The translations under genes and the position numbers were made by a program. This document shows, one piece after another, positions 1 through 10,642 of a DNA stretch of 64,000 bases. The DNA lies in NCBI GenBank assembly GCA_963995525.1, contig OZ023208.1, forward strand, positions 23,436,604 to 23,500,603. Reading direction: 5' to 3'. The notes under the pieces are model-generated. The model was not told where the DNA came from. It saw nothing but the letters and a program-made list of their open reading frames with translations, and searched no databases. Numbering within the stretch: the first letter of the stretch is position 1; the number at the start of each line of letters is the position of its first letter. The stretch comes from Escarpia spicata. Taxonomy: Eukaryota > Annelida > Polychaeta > Sabellida > Siboglinidae.

Positions 1-465
1 TTTGTTGGGGACATGTTTATCAAGAGGTCTACTTAAGGTAACGTAGTACTGGTTAACTAGCTCACACAGTGTAGTTGTTAGTTGAATCAAATGATCGGAA
101 TGTGCAAGGTCCTCACGAAAAACGTATATATTATTATTATGTATTGGTCGGAATGTAATACGTTGTTGTGCTGGTCTTGAATCGACTTTGAAACAAACAT
201 CAATAATTGCAGATAATCCGTCAGTAACAGATACCGCCTTGATGTTGTTGCAGTTTGATTTAGTGATAAACAAGTCGAGCCAACGCCCATGGATATGAGT
301 AGGGAATATGGCATGCTGTTGTAAGTCAAATGTTTGAAGTGCAACCATGAATAACCTAGTATTACGGATAGGTAAATCAACATGGATATTGAAATCATAA
401 CAATCATGTTGGAAATGGTATTGTGTTATGTAATGATAGAATATGTGCTGTTGGTTGTTGAAAAT
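1..465 (-). mobile_element. L2/CR1-type LINE fragment (endonuclease C-terminus and linker)
   Basis: Reverse complement matches 56835-57231, where the longer copy lies. The translation in the element frame gives the end of an APE-type endonuclease (DALQTFDLQ, PTHIHG, LDLFIT) and the linker toward the RT. The left copy has extra bases that split the frame. It runs off the window edge. Confidence 0.75.
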
Positions 466-479
466 TAAATACTAGTTGA

Positions 480-690
480 TTGGTCGATTGATTCATTGGT
501 CGACTGGTCGACTGGTCGACTGGTCGACTGGTCGACTGGTCGACTGGTCGACTGGTCGACTGACCGACTGACCGACTGACCGACTGACCGACTGACCGAA
601 TGACCGACTGACCGACTGACCGACTGACCGATTGCTTGACTGACTGACTGACTGACTGACTGACTGACTGACTGACTGACTGACTGATTC
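480..690. repeat. (GACTGGTC)n / (GACTGACC)n / (GACT)n microsatellite
   Basis: Three consecutive blocks of related 4- and 8-bp units. The tract ends directly at a Kelch-exon splice acceptor (TACAG at 691-695), so the unit supplies the pyrimidine tract region. The mirror tract in the other arm (56667-56800) is shorter and built of CAGT/CAAT units. Confidence 0.9.
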
Positions 691-695
691 TACAG

Positions 696-985
696 AGAGC
701 CGGGATTATATCAAGTTAAACCAAAACAGCGCATCCCCGGAGACGTCGCGGGAGACGTTATCACAGCTGCCCGACAGGTCAGGCATGTTCTGCAGCGTTT
801 GCCCAACGACCGGTGGCCTGATGCTTACGGAGGCTGGACGTATCTGATTATACTACATGCTCACAGAGAAGTGCGTGCTTAGAGGGACACTACAGACAAG
901 GTGCGTCCACCATGCCAGTGACAGTATAGAGGTGGATAACGCCGTCTACATACTCGGCGGCTACAGACACGGTGTGTCCACCATG
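696..985 (+). pseudogene. Kelch-repeat gene exon 1, left arm, nonsense codon
   Basis: Starts after a TACAG acceptor. The frame encodes SRETLSQLPDRSGMFCSVCP and GGLMLTEAGRI, then a TGA at 845-847 where the right arm has TGG. It then continues LYYMLTEKCVLRG, HHASDSIEVDNAVYILGGY. NAVYILGGY is a Kelch blade (hydrophobic strand plus Gly-Gly). Kelch propellers bind partners, often as substrate adaptors of Cullin-3. No BTB domain is visible here. The exon runs into a minisatellite made of its own last 71 bp. Confidence 0.7.
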
Positions 986-1815
986 CCAGTGACAGTAGAG
1001 GTGGATAACGCCGTCTGCATACTCGGCGGCTACAGATTCGGTGCGTCCACCATGCCAGTGACAGTATAGAGGTGGATAACGCCGTCTACATACTCGGCGG
1101 CTACAGACACGATGCGTCCACCATGCCAGTGACAGTATAGAGATGGATAACGCCGTCTACATACTCGACGGCTACAGACGCGATGCGTCCACCATGCCAG
1201 TGACAGTATAGAGATGGATAACGCCGTCTACATACTCGGCGGCTACAGACATGGTGCGTCCACCATGCCAGTGACAGTATAGAGATGGATAACGCCGTTT
1301 ACATACTCGGCGGCTAGAGACACGGTGCGTCCACCATGCCAGTGACAGTATAGAGATGGATAACGCCGTGTACATACTCGGCGGCTACAGACACGGTGCG
1401 TCCACCATGCCAGTGACAATATAGAGATGGACAACGCCGTCTACATACTCGGCGGCTACAGACACGGTGCGTCCACCATGCCAGTGACAGTATAGAGATG
1501 GATAACGCCGTCTACATACTCGGCGGCTACAGACACGGTGCGTCCACCATGCCAGTGACAATATAGAGATGGATAACGCCGTCTACATACTCGGCGACTA
1601 CAGACACGGTGCGTCCACAATGCCAGTGACAGTATAGAGATGGATAACGCCGTCTATATACTCGGCGGCTACAGACACGGTGCGTCCACCATGCCAGTGA
1701 CAGTATAGAGATGGATAACGCCGTCTACATACTCGGCGACTACTGACACGGTGCGTCCACCATGCCAGTGACAGTATAGAGATGGATAACGCCGTCTACA
1801 TACTTGGCGGCAATG
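900..1815. repeat. 71-bp minisatellite derived from a Kelch exon (13 units)
   Basis: The unit contains GGATAACGCCGTCTACATAC, CTCGGCGGCTAC and GTGCGTCCACCATGCCAGTG. Units begin every 71 bp, except the first interval, which is 69 bp and so keeps the Kelch frame for one repeat (VDNAVCILGGYRFG). Since 71 is not a multiple of 3, later units are out of frame and hit stops. The right arm has only about two units (56335-56460). Confidence 0.93.
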
Positions 1816-2131
1816 ACAATGAATATAGTTTTTTGTCAATGGCCAACGCGTATACGTTGGTACAAATAACCAATAGCGAAAACAATTAATTTATAGTAAA
1901 TTACACGTTGTGACATATTATACGTATACGTAAATACATTCATGGTGTAAGTTGTTAACATATGATAACTAATAAATAGTGTAATATGTTATGCATACGG
2001 TGTAGTTGGTACGACGTTGCTGTATTGCCCATGGAGACTATCAGTAAGACCACAAAATCGTGAGAGCCACCCTTAAATATTACAAAGTTAGATTTGTTAA
2101 TAATTAATTAATTTACATGATAATTAGACAG
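1816..2131. other. Intron-like spacer, no gene seen
   Basis: AT-rich sequence between the minisatellite and the next Kelch exon, mirrored at 55993-56330. It ends in a TTAGACAG acceptor. Short TACGTATACG-type palindromes are the only structure I see. Confidence 0.5.
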
Positions 2132-2546
2132 CAATGACAATCTCACGGTCCTCAAATCTGTCGAGCGACTGGATGAGGTAAAGTACAAGTTCGGCTGGCA
2201 TGCCGCAGCCGTCCCCCCATTCCATACAGCCCGTGTTCGGCGGCATCAAGGCAGACACCGCGACGTTTCGCTGCTCTCGGCACTACGACACGGCGTGTGA
2301 CAAGTGGCGCACTCTGGCGGATATGCCAGAGGAATGCAGACTCGGCGCTGTCGTCGGTGTCAGCGGTTGCATATTTGTGTTTGGAGGGTCCACACTAAAC
2401 ACCACACACTACACACTACACACTACACACACTCGTGTACATGCTCTTCAAGCCGACCACAGACGCGTGGACGAAACTGAGCAGACCGTCCAACATTCAC
2501 AGCTACGCTCCAGCAGTCGGGTGGAACAACCGCATACTGCTTGCAG
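2132..2546 (+). pseudogene. Kelch-repeat gene exon 2, left arm
   Basis: Begins after TTAGACAG and ends at donor GTAGAC after 2546. One frame gives NDNLTVLKSVERLDEVKYKF. A second frame from about 2210 gives FGGIKADTATFRCSRHYDTA, CDKWRTLADMPEECRLGA and SGCIFVFGGS. A third gives PTTDAWTKLSRP, SYAPAVGWNNRILLAG. These are two to three Kelch blades. The frame change near 2210 occurs in both arms, so it predates the arm split. The change near 2400 coincides with an ACACT-type microsatellite whose length differs between the arms. Probably a degenerate gene. Confidence 0.72.
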
Positions 2547-2819
2547 GTAGACGCAAAATAGTTTTCTGTTTAGAATTAAAATGCAGCGCTGAAGAGCTAA
2601 TTCCACGGTTGGCATAGAAATTATGTTAAGGTTTTATTAAATAACAATAAAACTGTGTTAAAATAGTTCAATTTCGTTTTCTGAAACATCAACATAGAGG
2701 TTGATCGAGTACGATTATTATTGTTCGACATTGTGATTTCATCCATGATCGATGGATTTCTATGACACATGTATGCCAACCAATAATGATTAGGCCCTAC
2801 ATATGTATATTAAAGTAAA

Positions 2820-3035
2820 CGTAAGTTCTTATATAGCGCAGTATTCATCCTCACGACTGCTCAAAGCGCTTTTTAAAACACACTTTTCTCCCCGGCAGAC
2901 CTGTTCAAACGAACACAATTTCGACTTATCTGGAAAGCTTTCAGCCACGCTGCATTTACTGCGCGAAGACTTCGCACACAAATGGACATGCTCTAAACAT
3001 GTGTATAACACTGAAATATTGCAATAAATTAATGT
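2820..3035 (-). repeat. LINE/SINE 3' tail fragment inside Kelch intron
   Basis: On the minus strand the sequence ends in AAAGCGCTTTGAGCAGTCGT followed by a GCGCTATATAAG box, a layout common to 3' ends of L2-like elements and SINEs. Mirrored at 55050-55290. It lies in the 580-bp intron between Kelch exons 2 and 3. Confidence 0.55.
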
Positions 3036-3126
3036 TATGTGGTAAACAATCCCAAATTGAATAGCGCCTAAAACTCGCCAACATTACAATAGTGAACCCG
3101 GAAGTTAAACTATGATCTACCGGCAG

Positions 3127-3235
3127 GTGGCGAGGACTCCGAACACCTGGCGACATCTGATGTGGAGCAGTACGACTCGGAGAAGGACGAGTGGACCGAT
3201 AAGGGAACTCTCAGGCCACCATCTACTCAATGTCT
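3127..3235 (+). CDS. Kelch-repeat gene exon 3, left arm (partial)
   Basis: Acceptor CGGCAG precedes 3127. Splicing to 2546 gives ILLAGGEDSEHLATSDVEQY, then DSEKDEWTDKGTL, a clean Kelch blade junction with a phase-1 intron. The 3' limit is uncertain, since no clear donor is seen. The right-arm copy of this exon is cut after HLAT by a deletion. Confidence 0.7.
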
Positions 3236-3399
3236 TATTTTACAGCACAAATTAGATGGGCAGAAAGTACAACTCAAGCAAACCGAAATGGACACGTATA
3301 AAAAAGAACCACTCTTGAATCCCCTTGACCCGACCAAGGACGTTTATTGTTATCGATTATTTCAACTGGTGGGGCGGGCATAGCCACAAAAGGGCACAT

Positions 3400-3510
3400 T
3401 CAGTGGTAAAACAGGACATTGTTTTTGAAGAACCACATGCGCACACGCACTTACGCACTAGAGCGCGCGCGCACGCACGCACGCACACTCACAAACACCC
3501 GCCCATGCAT
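3400..3510. repeat. CA/GCAC-rich microsatellite
   Basis: Alternating CACA, GCGC and ACGC units. The predicted His/Arg/Thr-rich reading frames here are products of the repeat, not proteins. Confidence 0.85.
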
Positions 3511-6300
3511 TTGTTTGCTATTTACTACAAAAAGCAATGACTTTCCATCGAATACCTCACTTGACCTCTACATTTTTAAAGCAGGTGTGACAGGCTGCAT
3601 GACTAGAATATAAAAAATTGTCATTATGACTGTAATCCGTGAATATGCCATAAAAGTATAGAGATATAGGGGAAGGACGTGCAGAACGGGCCCCTTAATA
3701 TTTTTCAGCCCACCTGACATATTTCATTCTTATAAATATGCCACTACGGAATCATCTTCACCATATATCTGACTACGTCTATGATATACTTTAGCGCATT
3801 TCTATTAAAATTACCTACCCAATTAAAGGGTGTTTTAGAACACCACCGGGTGTTTGTCTCTTTTGAAAAGTGCCTCCAAAACAGGTCCCGTGCACATCCA
3901 GTTGTATAATTTAGCTATTATCACTCATTTCGCAATCGCATTGTGCCCAGTCGGACGCTGACCAGTCGTGGTGCGTCCACGCCGCACATTATGTACATGG
4001 CGAGAGATCCTTTCCTTCCCCGTGTGGCTCCACTCGTGCTTGGTTGTGGCTCGTTTGCTGTAGAATTTGTGTAAGTTTTTTCTCAATGAAGTGGACGTTT
4101 GATTGATCCCAGTATAGATGAAACAATCGTTAATCCAAGTTTTAGACTCTCTGCTAAACATCGACCTTGTTGTCACATGTTGGCGAGATTCCCGTAACTA
4201 GCTGGCTCAAGCCTAGATTAGTCAAGGACCTTACCAACTTGATGAGGACAGACCGGATAAAAGCACAACTTTTTTATACTTCCTTGAACAATCCGATTTC
4301 CTTTTATGATCTGAGTCAGCAATTTTTTTTGGTAGTTCCATAAGTTCGACCCCCCCCCCCAAAACCATATATATGCCCTGTCACTATGTTTTCTAGGGTG
4401 TGTTGTACAGACCAAATAATGTGCCAAATGTTTTGTGTTGCTTCATTAAACAATAATATTTCGCTTTTAGATCGGAGTTAGTAAATTGTTTGGGTGGGTC
4501 CATCATTTGTATGCCTTATTGGACCGAAAGAAGCTTTTTTAGTACATTTTTCATGGGATAATATGGGAGCATACCAAATAAAAGCCCCAACTTGTTCTCC
4601 GTAACACTGATAATTCATTTTTTATTGGCGTCCGCACATTTTTAGATTAGTCCATACATTTTCAACCCCCATAGAACCGATTTATGCAGTTTAAATCATT
4701 TCTTTCAAGGGAAGGGAAAAGCCTGCTAAATGTAAAGCACCACAATTGTGTTGCTCCTTCAACGATAGCATTGCACTTGTTGATCGGGGTAAGTATAAAT
4801 TTGGGGGTCCACAATTGTTCACTCCAACTGAAATGATAAATGCCGTTTTACTTAATTATCAGAGTTTGAGAAAGCATACCTTCCCGAAGTTGATGAAAGC
4901 CAGCATCACGAGAAAAGCCTCATTATGGTAAGCACCACCCGTACGATCGAAGCACTGGGCAAGAGTCCCATTTAGACTTGAATTGGCTTTATCCTGTATT
5001 GAAGTAAGTACATCCTGCAGTGTAATTCACTTATGTACTCATTAACATTAATTATAAAGCCTTACCCTATATGGGTGAGTGTGTGCATAAATACGTACAC
5101 ACATATGTGATACATACCTGTATGTTCACAATTCATACACACGACGTTGTATGACACATGTAATTTAATTTACCTTGATATTTATTATATATATTGATAC
5201 TGTTGTTATCAACACCTTGCTGTGATGTTTTTAAATGTAGAAAATAGAAAAAGGAAAAATATAATTATATAATTACCTTATACCTGGCACTAAATCCATT
5301 TTATGATTTGCATGACACTGTGTCTATGCGTTATACTATATATTTATACTGTATAATGTAATTCGTGTTATGTCTTCATACTTCCATTTTATCACATATA
5401 CTCATTTGACAAGTATTTTTTAATGCACACAATACCATTCAATTATCACTTTGCCTCGTGGTGTTAGACTGTATAAGTTTACATTGGATTGTGACGACTT
5501 GTGTCATGTTTTATTTACGTCAAATCTGAAAAAAAATGTACAATTATTACATTACCTAATTATAGGTGGTTTTCGAAATAAGCCCCCCAGGGGTTTCCAG
5601 AGAATATCCCGAGTGAAACCATATTTACGTTCATACTTGTAATATCACTGTAACCGAGTAACCAAATAAACTTTCTTTCTTTCAATGTTAGTACAACAAC
5701 AATGCTAAATCGGTGATCGTTGACATCACGCATTCTATCCATGTCCATAAAGAGCTCACTCGTCCTCTGCAAATGCAACAGTCCAAACCCAAGCAGGCTG
5801 GAAAGATTTCCAAGCTGAATAATTGATTGACCCTCTTCTCTCAGTTATACATCGTTTTGCAGCAAAGAACTTTTACATGTGTGCATTTTTCAGAGAAGAA
5901 ACTCTTCCCTGGAGCACCTAGGTAGTTAACTCCAACAGTACTAACATTACCTGGGACGCGTACATATCCAGCAGCATTAAAGGAAATAAAAACAAGGCAT
6001 TAGCTAAAATCCGTTTTACATGTGTACACAAAGTTTAACATTGTAACATTTGTAGCATCAATTCGATTTTAAACCCGTCTGTGTAGCGACTCCCGCGGAA
6101 AATAAAAAATTAATGAGCTAGGCGATCACGTGGTATAGTAACGTCACATATGACCCACACCCGTTATATAATTCCCATATTTTAATTTTTGTGGCGAATA
6201 AATAATTACTACAAAAATTAAAAAAATATTTACAAACAGTGCATCATAGTATAAAAATGATTTGGTTTATATTACTTGGTGAAAACATAAACCAAAAAAG
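3511..6300. other. Left-arm-specific region without recognisable gene
   Basis: Part of the 6.9 kb missing from the right arm. No reading frame resembles a known family. At 5640-5685 AACCAAATAAACTTTCTTTC, with a polyadenylation signal and CTTT repeats, looks like the 3' end of a retroposon. The preceding short open frame (NKPPRGFQRISR near 5580) could be its degraded coding end. Confidence 0.5.
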
Positions 6301-6320
6301 TGTAAAGAAAATCAATGGTT

Positions 6321-6404
6321 TGGTGTCGGGATTGAACCGGCATCGCCCGACTGCAAAATAAATGCCAAGGAACCAACGCGTTTACCAACTGAGCTAGCAG
6401 GACC
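6321..6404 (-). tRNA. tRNA-like sequence or SINE head
   Basis: The minus strand carries an A box (TAGCTCAGTTGG) and a B box (GGTTCAATCCC). The boxes are about 58 nt apart, roughly 14 more than in a standard tRNA, and the outer seven bases on each side do not pair as an acceptor stem. A tRNA-derived SINE or decayed tRNA is more likely than a working tRNA, so I assign no anticodon. Confidence 0.45.
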
Positions 6405-6660
6405 GACAGAAATTCGCTGACTGATTTAAGTTGTTATGATGAATTGTACAACTCCTCCCTGATACATCGATATTCTAGTGATATTATGAGATTGTACACG
6501 TTACTTTCTGTAGCTGGATACAATAGATGTTTGCTGTGTATGTTTATTGGTGTAGATTATCTCCCGTTGGTTGCATCCGATATAATAATTTTAAAACCGA
6601 GCCCAAGCTCGGCGAAACCTAGTCGACTTGTATAGGCACTTCAACAAAAACTTAAGGACG

Positions 6661-6874
6661 TTGTTACGTAGCCGAGCATCGGAACCGTGCGCGTCTCGGC
6701 GATAAAGGTCCGAGCACTCTATCACACACACATATTGGCGTAATGACCGTATGGTTTTTGCCAATTATTATATAGACATATACATAGAGACACTCAAGGC
6801 GCATGTGCCTATTGTGGCCTCTTTCCGGTGCTCGGACGCGGAGCGACAAGCACCGATGCTCGGCTACGCAACCA
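6661..6874. mobile_element. Short fold-back (MITE-like) element
   Basis: GTTACGTAGCCGAGCATCGG at 6663-6682 is inverted with one mismatch at 6853-6872. An inner pair GTCCGAGCAC / GTGCTCGGAC (near 6708 and 6829) extends the hairpin. There is no coding capacity, and the target duplication is unclear. Only the left arm has this region. Confidence 0.7.
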
Positions 6875-6923
6875 CTTTGTTGTTACATGTGGAACGATAT
6901 TAGGGCCATAATTCCCCAATGCT

Positions 6924-7003
6924 ACATTGTCGAATTCTGACTTTCGATTTTCCATTTACGCCGACATTGTCGAATTCTGACTTTCGATTATCCATTTACG
7001 CTG
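6924..7003. repeat. 40-bp tandem duplication
   Basis: Two adjacent copies beginning ACATTGTCGAATTCTGACTT, at 6924 and 6964, differing at only a few positions. Confidence 0.85.
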
Positions 7004-7929
7004 TCATTGTGCAAGATTTTTTTCAAATAAGTCACTAGAATGCCGTTTGGTTAAATATGTTTGGTCAAATAAGTTGACACACAACAATCTACCCGAATAC
7101 ATTTTGCAACAATTTTTCTAGTCAAATATGTACTCTTTGACCTTTGACAGATGTGCTGCCCCTAGCGAACTACACCAATTTGCAAATACATAAGTATCCC
7201 TTGCAAGTCAGAGTTTAAAAGAACTCAAAGATGACCGGAAGAAACGAAGTGCCAAGCAGTCTGGCAGAAAACGCGAATTGATTGTCAGGTAGGTTGGTAC
7301 TGTGTGTGAGGGATAATTCATGATGTTTCGTAAACTATCAATAATAATATTTATTCGTACTATAACGTGTACAATTCAGTGACAGCAGCATATACATCCA
7401 TCTAATATGTATATAAAACGGTCAGTGCAGCCAGTCTCGTCTATGAAGCGTGAGCGTCTATGTCATGCATGGGGGAGGCTGTTTTTAAGTTAATATTATT
7501 ACACTTTAAAGATAAAGATAATAATAGTGTGGAGTCTCCCATCACACAGTGATTTGTTTTGTATTTTGTTGACATTATGTCAATTGTTATTGTAAAATTT
7601 GTATCTTAGTATTTGTTTTCATATTTTGTAGTTCTAGTTGTTTCCAGCGCTTGGCAATGTTCTGAATTAACTGACTAGTCTGAATTAACTGACTAGTCTG
7701 TATTATTGTGGTTACAATGTAATGGTCTTATGAGGTCTCATTCTTTATATGCTGGCACTGAGGGTGGCCACTACCACGGTGCTTGTCGTCCTCAGTGGTT
7801 CTTTTACGTCCCAAATTGAGACGGGACCGACATTAATGTGATCACTGAGTCACGAGGGATACGCAGTCCCCAATTTTGAGAGCCAGATTTTTACACCAAA
7901 TATGCCTGCTCGGTCCAGGTTTCGAACTA

Positions 7930-8170
7930 AGTTAACGCGTTAACTTATCCCAGTCTTTATTGGTTGCTAAGGTAACGCGTTAAGTTCTTCGATTCCTTAT
8001 TGGTTGATACGTTAACGCGTTAAGTTATATCGCGTTCTCATTGGTTGTTAAGTTAGCGCGTTAACTTGTTCGCGTTCTCATTGGTTGCTAAGTTAACGCG
8101 TTAACTTCTTTGCATTCTCATTGGTTGCTAATTCAACGCGTTAACTTCTTATTTAACGCGTTAAGTGTAC
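7930..8170. repeat. Tandem AACGCGTT palindromes alternating with ATTGG boxes
   Basis: About five to six units of roughly 45 bp. Each has an AACGCGTTAA-type palindrome (MluI core ACGCGT) followed by TCATTGGTTGCTAA or TTATTGGTTG, which holds an inverted CCAAT box. Whether it regulates anything is not known. Confidence 0.8.
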
Positions 8171-8499
8171 CGCGTTTATGGCCCTATCGGCCTGCCATAC
8201 GCGTGCCGTTTTGTGTATTGCGCATGCAATCGTACATGTCAACATGTACACACTGTACATGTCAAAGGTTAGCACGTATTTTTGGCCAGCTTAAACACGG
8301 TGTTTGCTGAAACTATGCGTGACCCAATTGTATTATAGTTTACGTTAATGATACCGTCACTTTTGTAATTGTTAGTATACATAACAAACCCTCATAATTA
8401 GCATAACTTGTAATTATTTGCCAGAAAATGTGTTTTATTTTGATGTCATTGTCTCAGAGCGTTGTGTATCTTACGCCTTCGTCACACAGAGCTGCAGTT

Positions 8500-8730
8500 T
8501 TCAGCGCTGTCAATTTTACACGCACAGCGAGTTTTGTGGTAAACACAAATGACACATATCTCTGTCAGTTTGGCATGTATGAAGCTGAAATTGTGTGTGT
8601 AGTGTAGCATGCCCATTGGGGGTGGTTCGTAGATTGATATTTTTAAAATTCATCTGGGGTGGGCATCCTGGGTAACAATTTATAAATGACACATATCTCT
8701 GTCAATTTGGCATGTGAAGCACCGTAGGGG
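8500..8730 (+). mobile_element. Helitron-like repeat relic
   Basis: Contains ATCTCTGTCAGTTTGGCATG, AAGCTGAAATT and GCCCATTGGGGGTGGTTCGT, in the same order as the element at 49690-50486. A second partial copy of the head follows near 8685. Confidence 0.55.
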
Positions 8731-8799
8731 GGCACGTAGGTCAGTAGAGTAACGGTCGCTACAGCAAGCAAAAAATATTAATTTTGTAACTCAGTCACC

Positions 8800-9420
8800 G
8801 CGTGCGTCGAGCTAGGATCAAAGTTGATCGGTCTCCTGAGGTCATGTTGCTCACCGCGGGTCGCATTCGATGTACTGCGCTTGCGCGAGCATGCGCAATT
8901 CGCAAAACGGAACCGGAACTTACTCTCAGACCGGAACCTCTTTCCAGACCGGTACACCGCCATCCAACAGCAGATACGGCGACCGCTCCTTCTCAGTTTC
9001 GGCCCCACGGATGTGGAACCCTCTTCCGTTAGAATTAAAGACAGTCACAGCGCTAGCCACATTCAAGCGACTTTTAAAAACACACCTGTTCCGTGTAGCA
9101 TTCCATGTTTAGTTTAGTCTGTGATCTCATACATGACATAGTGTTTTTAAATTAATTTATTATCATTTAACTCACTTATTTATGTCTTATGATGCACATA
9201 TTATGTCACGTTTTAATTAATGCTATATCCTTTTAACATCTAGTCTTATTGTCTATGCATTATGCATCACGGTTTTAGCCATTTATTTTATTTATTTATT
9301 TTATCATCATTTATTTAACTAGCTAGTTTTAATATTCATGTATTAATCTATTTTAGCGCCTCTGAGTGGACTTATGGTGTTCTACAAGTTGACTCATTAT
9401 TATTATTATTATTAACATAA
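8800..9420 (+). mobile_element. L2/CR1-type LINE 3' end
   Basis: The reading frame near 8870-9112 ends with SRYGDRSFSVSAPRMWNPLP and TFKRLLKTHLF, the conserved tail of L2/CR1 reverse transcriptases. An AT-rich 3' UTR follows, ending in (ATT)n at 9395-9415, the usual terminus of this clade. RT catalytic motifs are missing (5' truncated). Confidence 0.8.
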
Positions 9421-9439
9421 TTATGGTTCTATGGGAACA

Positions 9440-10642
9440 GGATAAGATCAAGGATCGGTGGAAAGGATATTTCGATAATCTGCTAAACGTAGAGAACCCG
9501 AGGGCAGTCAGACGATGGAGTGCCAAATGAAGGCTTAACACCAGGAATTATCAGGGAGAAAGTAGGTGGCACTGAAAAGAATGAAAACTGGGAAGGCGAT
9601 GGGACCAGACGGAATTCCAGTGGAGGTCTGGAAGAGTTTGGGAGAAGAGGGGGTCGATATGCTGTGGGATCTGATGCAGAAGATATACGTACAAGAGAAC
9701 ATGCCAGAGGAATGGAGAGACAGTGTTATCGTGCCTATTTTCAAGGAGAAGGGAGACATCCAGGAATGTGGCAATTACAGAGGCATCAAGTTGATGTCAC
9801 ACACCATGAAGGTTTGGGAAAGGGTAATTGACAAAAGGCTGAGGGAAGAGACAAGCATAGGTGAGGAGCAGTTCGGTTTTATGCCGGGCAGAGGAACAAC
9901 GGACGCCATATTTGCAACAAGGCAGTTGATGGAGAAACACCGGGAGATACAGAAGGAACTGCACATGGTCTTCATTGATTTAGAGAAGCCATGCGATAGA
10001 GTGCCACGACAGGAGGTTTGGAGGTGTATGCGGGAGCAGGGTGTGCCTGAAAAGTATATACGTCTTGTAAAATACACATATGAAGACGCAAGGACGCAAG
10101 GACGCAAGTCAAGAGCAGTGTAGGACTGACAGGCAAGACCACCGTTAGAGTGGGGCTGCACCAGGGGTCCTCACTGAGTCCCTACCTGTTTGACTTGATT
10201 ATGGATGTGTTGGGCCGGGGCATCAAGAACAGCCCCCCTGATGTATGCTGTTTGCAGACAACATCGTGCTATGCAGTACCAGAAGAGAGGAGGTGGAAAG
10301 GAAGCTCGAGGAATGGAGAAGTGCAATGGAAGAGCGAGGACTAAAGATTAGTAGAAAGAAGACGGAATACCTGAGGTGCAACGAAAACAACGACCTAGAG
10401 ATCCGGTTACAGGGCGAGACAGAGAAAAGAGTGAAGACATTCAAATATCTAGGATCGACATTGGCGGATGATGGAGAATTGGATGCGAAAGTCACTCATA
10501 GAGTGCAGAGCGGGTGGAAGAACTGGAAGAGAGTATCTGGAGTGCTGTGTGACAGAAGAATGAACGTGAAGATCAAGGGAAAAGTGTACAGGACAGTGGT
10601 ACGGTCAGCACTGATGTACGGGGCGGAGACATGGGCGGCAAA
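9440..10642 (+). mobile_element. RTE-clade LINE, left arm, truncated at both ends
   Basis: The linker (RWKGYFDNLLNVENPR) is followed by the [92 protein letters not shown] and GWKNWKRVSGVLCDRRMN. The RT box is FADN rather than FADD in both arms, so catalysis should be lost. A frameshift lies near 10110 and a TGA precedes the FADN box. The element is cut at GGGCGGCAAA (10643) and joins an ATAC repeat. The endonuclease is absent. The main open frame is 9566-10123. Confidence 0.9.

Noticed and set aside
900..1815. CRISPR-like array
   Set aside because: The 71-bp units are contiguous without variable spacers and derive from a Kelch exon in animal DNA.
3925..4931. Short open frames in the left-arm-specific region
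   Set aside because: Each is under 85 codons, has no family resemblance and no splice or context support.
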